The position numbers and the translations under genes were made by a program. From an uncultured Enterocloster sp. (GTDB lineage: Bacteria; Bacillota; Clostridia; Lachnospirales; Lachnospiraceae), in contig CALWMT010000080.1 in the NCBI GenBank assembly GCA_944382045.1, forward strand, positions 1-9,525: DNA of 9,525 bases, written 5' to 3'. The notes under the pieces are model-generated. The model did not search any database. It was not told the origin of the DNA and saw nothing but the letters and a program-made list of their open reading frames with translations. Shown here one piece after another: positions 6,401 through 9,525 of the stretch. Numbering within the stretch: the stretch's first letter is position 1; every line of letters starts with the position of its first letter.

Positions 6401-8392
6401 TTATCTCCGAGGCCTGCGCCGTCCATCCCGGCTTCCCCTGCGGCTGGTCCTGCCCCTCTCAAAGCAGCGCTCACATATAGAGAAGGGATAATCCCAGGAC
6501 AGCTCCCTTCCGCAGGAAGAGCACTTGCGGGTATAGCTGGCACACTCGGTCTTTAAAATGCGGCTGATCTCCTCCTCGGTCTGCCGCCGCTCCATTTCCA
6601 GATTCTCGGCCTGAATGGGCAGTCCCACCTTCCGGGAAAACTGAAAATACAGATCAAGCATTTTATAATAGCTCTCCAGATCATACAAATCCGGGCCTGG
6701 ACTGTAGGGAAATTCCAGCTCGTCCACGTCCTTGTAGTCGCGGCAGTAGTCCTTCCACAGATCCATGACCATCTTATTATCAATATCCACCGAGCAGGTG
6801 ATGAGCTTGTAGATCTCCTGCTTGGAAAAATCCTCCATGTCCCGGGCGTGGACGTGCTCAAAGCTCATGTAGAGGGAGAGAAGCTCGTCCACCTCCATCT
6901 TCTCATAGATGGAGGGCGTCTCCATGCCGGCCCAGATCTTTACCAGGGTGTCGATCTCCGCCGGAAGGCTCAAAAGCTGCTCCGGGAAGCCCACATAGGC
7001 CTTCATGATGGGAATGGGCAGGCGGTTCAAGCCGTCCTCAATCACATCCAGATCGTCCACCGCCGCCACGAATCCCTCGTCGTAGAGGCCGAAGCGCCCG
7101 GCCCGGCCTGCAATCTGCTTGATCTCCTCGGGCAGAAGGGTCCGCTTGTTGACCCCATCAAATTTCCGCGTCTCCACAAACACAATCCTGCGGATAGGCA
7201 GATTTAAGCCCATGCCGATGGCGTCCGTGCTGACTACCACCTCCGTCTCCTTTTCTAAGAAGCGCCGGACCTGCTCCCTTCTCGTGGCCGGGGGAAGGCT
7301 TCCGTAGATCACGCTGCAGTGGATCCCCTGGCCCTCCAGGTGGGCCGCCAGTGCCAGCACGGATTTCTTGGAAAATACAATCAGGGCGTCGCCCTTTCGC
7401 AGATCCCGCCCCAGGACATAGGGCTTATGCTCCATAGTCAGACGGGTATTCCGCTTGTGGCGGCGGATCTGGTACTGATCCCCGCACCGCCGGATCATCT
7501 GCACGATGATGTCCTCGGCCTCCGGAGCCATGCACAGGTGGATCTCCTCGGCCCTAAGGCCAAGGACCGCCCTGGTCCAGTTGTGGCCCCGGTATGGATC
7601 CGCTGCCATCTGGCACTCGTCCACCACCACGATGTCAAAATACTCGTGGTCATTTAGCATCTCCACCGTACAGGCCTGGCAGCAGGCGCCGGGGATCTCC
7701 AAGGTTTCCTCCCCGGTGATCATGGAGCAGGCCACACCCTCCCCATTCAGCTTGTCGTAGACCTCCAGGGCTAAGAGCCGCAGCGGCCCGAAGTAGGCCC
7801 CATGGGAGCACTCCTTCAAGCGCTCCAGGGCGTCGTGGGTCTTCCCGCTGTTGGTGGGACCGATGTGGAGGATGAATTTGCGCTTCATCTCCCGGGCCCC
7901 CGGATACTCCAGCTCCGGCTTGGACTGGATGGCTTCCCGGATACCCTGCTTGATGGTCTTTGGGATATAAAAGAGCTCATAGGCCCTGGCCAAGGAGTTA
8001 TTTAACAGGTAGCGGCGGATTCCCTGCATTTTCAGCACCCGGTCGAGCTCCTCTAAGGAAAGCCCTGGCACGTATTCCAGGTCCTTCTCTGCCAGCGCCC
8101 CGCAGAATTCCTCCATCCTTTTCCAGTTTTTCTCCCACTCCTCAAGCGGAGGGCCCGGCGGAAGCTTCCCTTCCTTGCGCAGCAGCCAGGAACAGACCTT
8201 GGCGAACATGGCGTGGATGTCATTCAGCTCATTGGATTTGGACAGGCGCTTCAAATTGCCTGCCGTAAGCTTCTCCACCCGGGCGCGCATCTCGGCTGCC
8301 GTCATGGCCCGGTAGCGCCGGTTCACATTTCCAAAAAATAAATCCTTATAATACGCCTCCAGATACCGGACGCAGTCTTCTCTCTTCTCCAT
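6401..8392 (-). CDS. SUV3-like DExH-type RNA helicase with C-terminal zinc ribbon
   Basis: Superfamily 2 helicase closest in motif wording to SUV3/SUPV3L1, the ATP-dependent helicase of the mitochondrial RNA degradosome. Likely role: unwinding of RNA (possibly DNA-RNA) duplexes in the cytoplasm. Motifs over 663 residues: I, GPTNSGKT (178-185); Ia, GPLRLLALEVYDKLN (202-216); ITGEE (225-229); CTVEML (241-246); II, VVVDECQM (255-262); HLC region (285-287); IVFSKK (338-343); VIYGSLPP (361-368); V, STDAIGMGLNLPIRR (388-402); VI, QIAGRAGRF (426-434). The N-terminal 165 residues are not recognised. The C-terminus has C624-x2-C627-x12-C640-x2-C643, a zinc-ribbon pattern, and then an Arg/Gly/Ser-rich tail (646-663). 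Start ATG 8392 has AGAGG five bases upstream. It lies 20 bp after the DUF6483-like gene. The helicase class is certain; the SUV3 grouping is strong from the motifs but was not tested by alignment. Confidence 0.88.
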   Translation of the reverse strand: MEKREDCVRYLEAYYKDLFFGNVNRRYRAMTAAEMRARVEKLTAGNLKRLSKSNELNDIHAMFAKVCSWLLRKEGKLPPGPPLEEWEKNWKRMEEFCGALAEKDLEYVPGLSLEELDRVLKMQGIRRYLLNNSLARAYELFYIPKTIKQGIREAIQSKPELEYPGAREMKRKFILHIGPTNSGKTHDALERLKECSHGAYFGPLRLLALEVYDKLNGEGVACSMITGEETLEIPGACCQACTVEMLNDHEYFDIVVVDECQMAADPYRGHNWTRAVLGLRAEEIHLCMAPEAEDIIVQMIRRCGDQYQIRRHKRNTRLTMEHKPYVLGRDLRKGDALIVFSKKSVLALAAHLEGQGIHCSVIYGSLPPATRREQVRRFLEKETEVVVSTDAIGMGLNLPIRRIVFVETRKFDGVNKRTLLPEEIKQIAGRAGRFGLYDEGFVAAVDDLDVIEDGLNRLPIPIMKAYVGFPEQLLSLPAEIDTLVKIWAGMETPSIYEKMEVDELLSLYMSFEHVHARDMEDFSKQEIYKLITCSVDIDNKMVMDLWKDYCRDYKDVDELEFPYSPGPDLYDLESYYKMLDLYFQFSRKVGLPIQAENLEMERRQTEEEISRILKTECASYTRKCSSCGRELSWDYPFSICERCFERGRTSRRGSRDGRRRPRR

Positions 8393-8412
8393 GGCTTCCT
8401 CTTTCCCGGTCT

Positions 8413-8808
8413 CTATAAAATCGTAGTATCAACAAAATTCTCAAATCCCGAAATGCCGAACTGGGCGCTCAGGCCGTTGATCCCCTCCACAATCTCCTCC
8501 CGGGAATAATTGGCTCCAAATAAATATTCGTCCGAAAACTGATTTACAAGCATGTAGAAGGCCAGGCCCATCTCCAGATAGCCCCTGTCCTCCGTGTCAA
8601 GCTCCTCATACAGGGTGTTCTCCGCCCCGTTGATATCCCCGGCCTCCGCCATGGCCGCAAGGCGCCGGTACAGAGCCTGGGGATTTGAATCCCCGGCCGC
8701 ATCCGCCGGCAGCTCATAGGAAATATCATCCTTTCCCAGAGCCAGTCTGGCAATCGCCCGCACAAGATCGGTGATTGTCCGCATCACATAATCGTCCTGA
8801 TAACCCAT
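8413..8808 (-). CDS. Conserved hypothetical protein, DUF6483-like
   Basis: A 131-residue acidic protein with no signal peptide or membrane segment, so probably cytoplasmic. It looks largely helical: an N-terminal amphipathic stretch (YVMRTITDLVRAIARLALGK), then a run resembling helical repeats (LYRRLAAMAEAGDINGAENTLYEEL), and a C-terminal part beginning near SREEIVEGI. The opening pattern, an aromatic and acidic MxYQDDYxMR start followed by a helix, recalls DUF6483 proteins of Lachnospiraceae. This is from memory and unverified. The function is unknown. Start ATG 8808 has AGGAG seven bases upstream. It is the first gene after the strong promoter at 8866-8894 and ends 20 bp before the helicase gene, so the two are probably co-transcribed. 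Confidence 0.8.
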   Translation of the reverse strand: MGYQDDYVMRTITDLVRAIARLALGKDDISYELPADAAGDSNPQALYRRLAAMAEAGDINGAENTLYEELDTEDRGYLEMGLAFYMLVNQFSDEYLFGANYSREEIVEGINGLSAQFGISGFENFVDTTIL

Positions 8809-8865
8809 ATGCTCTCTCCTGTATTTTTCTTCCTGCCCTTCGAAATAGACAGCCGTTCCTAATAG

Positions 8866-8894
8866 ATTTTAGCACCTCGCGCCTTTTTTGACAA
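8866..8894 (-). promoter_or_regulatory. Promoter of the DUF6483-helicase-uraA group
   Basis: Leftward -35 TTGTCA (8894-8889, five of six), 17-bp spacer and -10 TAAAAT (8871-8866, five of six) preceded by TGC, an extended -10. The transcript would start near 8859, about 50 bases before ATG 8808. Confidence 0.75.
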
Positions 8895-8916
8895 CCGGCA
8901 CGGATAATGGTATGAT
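8888..8916 (+). promoter_or_regulatory. Promoter of the DUF3810-type gene
   Basis: -35 TTGACA (8888-8893, perfect), 17-bp spacer and -10 TATGAT (8911-8916, five of six) preceded by TGG, an extended -10. The start near 8923 leaves a leader of about 30 bases before ATG 8954. The -35 shares five base pairs with the leftward -35 at 8889-8894. Confidence 0.75.
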
Positions 8917-8953
8917 TGTAAATAACTCCCAAAGAGAAAGGCGGTGGCACCCT

Positions 8954-9525
8954 ATGCACGGCAGACCCTTGTTTCGCCTATCATTTCTCACGGCAGGAGT
9001 CCTCCTCTTGGCCGTATCCCTGATCCTCCTGGCGTGTGCCCGGATGATTCCTGGCTTTGCCTCGTTTTACGCTCAGCACGCTTATCCGCTGCTCAAAACC
9101 GTTATCGGCGGCCTTTGCGGCCTTCTACCCATCTCCGTGTCGGAATTTGGGCTCTACGGTCTCCTTCTGGCCTCCGCCTGCTATATTGGCCTCCATTTCC
9201 GCCAGCCCCTGCGCCTGGCCTCCCGGGGATTTTTCCTGGCGTCCGCGCTGTTCTTCCTGTACATGATAAACTGCGGGGTAAATTATTACCGCTCCCCCTT
9301 CTCCTACGAGGCCGGCCTCACCACTGCTCCCTCCACCCCCCAGGAGCTCTACCGCCTCTGTGAATTCCTGGTGGACGCGGCAAATGAGGCGGCAGGTTCC
9401 CTGGAGGATGCGTCCTCCCTGGCTCCCTATCCGGGGCAGACAGACGACACCCCTGCGCCCTCCTTCTCTTACCTTCGGGAAATGGGGCGGCTTGGCCAGG
9501 AGGCCATGGAAAATCTCGGGAAAAC
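8954..9525 (+). CDS. DUF3810-type membrane protein, putative metallopeptidase (partial, 3' end outside window)
   Basis: The first 190 codons of a rightward gene that runs off the end. Three hydrophobic segments are visible, at about 9-29, 64-82 and 92-108. After the third comes NCGVNYYRSPF (106-116), then a PQELYRLCEFLVDAAN stretch (129-144). This NYYRxPF motif followed by a helix is how DUF3810 proteins look in memory. The family is predicted to carry an HExxH zinc motif further on, which would fall outside the window, so catalytic activity cannot be judged here. ATG 8954 is chosen because no other in-frame start lies upstream and it keeps the first membrane segment whole. The nearest ribosome-like site, AAAGG, is about 12 bases away, longer than ideal. 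It is divergent from the DUF6483-helicase transcript. Confidence 0.75.
   Translation, partial: MHGRPLFRLSFLTAGVLLLAVSLILLACARMIPGFASFYAQHAYPLLKTVIGGLCGLLPISVSEFGLYGLLLASACYIGLHFRQPLRLASRGFFLASALFFLYMINCGVNYYRSPFSYEAGLTTAPSTPQELYRLCEFLVDAANEAAGSLEDASSLAPYPGQTDDTPAPSFSYLREMGRLGQEAMENLGK

Noticed and set aside
8941..8952. GGTGGCACC resembling part of a T-box sequence
   Set aside because: No specifier stem, no terminator and only about 30 bases of leader. It is a short chance match.
8954..9046. Possible lipoprotein signal (LLAC, Cys28) in the DUF3810-type protein
   Set aside because: The stretch fits a loose lipobox, but two more membrane segments follow, so a first transmembrane helix is the simpler reading.
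8944..9363. A 139-codon frame starting at GTG 8944
   Set aside because: Its product is Pro/Leu/Arg-rich without known motifs. The overlapping frame from ATG 8954 has ordered membrane segments and the NYYRSPF motif and stays open to the end of the window.

Overview
The window looks like core chromosome of a fairly GC-rich Clostridia bacterium, most likely Lachnospiraceae. This is inferred from a type III glutamine synthetase, a class II fructose-bisphosphate aldolase, an SfsA with clostridial-style sequence, a DUF6483-like protein and a bacterial SUV3-like helicase, together with good Shine-Dalgarno sites on most genes. No mobile element, CRISPR array, tRNA or rRNA was seen.

Layout. Positions 1-4100 hold three leftward genes: glnN (type III glutamine synthetase, its 3' end outside the window), fba (aldolase) and thrC (threonine synthase). 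Each has its own candidate promoter, so they look like neighbouring units rather than one tight operon. The fba-glnN gap carries a strong intrinsic terminator just upstream of glnN. A second hairpin overlaps it, so it may be an attenuator. sfsA (rightward, 4267-5058) diverges from thrC and converges on uraA. Its promoter is placed so that transcription would begin almost at the start codon.

Positions 5088-8808 hold a leftward group read in the order DUF6483-like protein, SUV3-like RNA helicase, uraA (uracil permease). The gaps are 20 and 53 bp, which suggests one transcript from a strong promoter at 8866-8894. A rightward DUF3810-type membrane protein starts at 8954 and runs off the end. Its promoter shares almost all of its -35 element with the leftward promoter.

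Functionally, the metabolic genes cover ammonia assimilation (glnN), glycolysis/gluconeogenesis (fba), threonine synthesis (thrC) and pyrimidine salvage (uraA). The helicase, a relative of the mitochondrial RNA degradosome helicase, and SfsA, a putative nuclease, are the nucleic-acid enzymes. The most interesting points are the SUV3-like helicase with a zinc-ribbon and an arginine-rich tail, the glnN leader, the probable leaderless sfsA transcript, and the divergent promoter pair with overlapping -35 boxes. No wholly new multi-gene system is evident.
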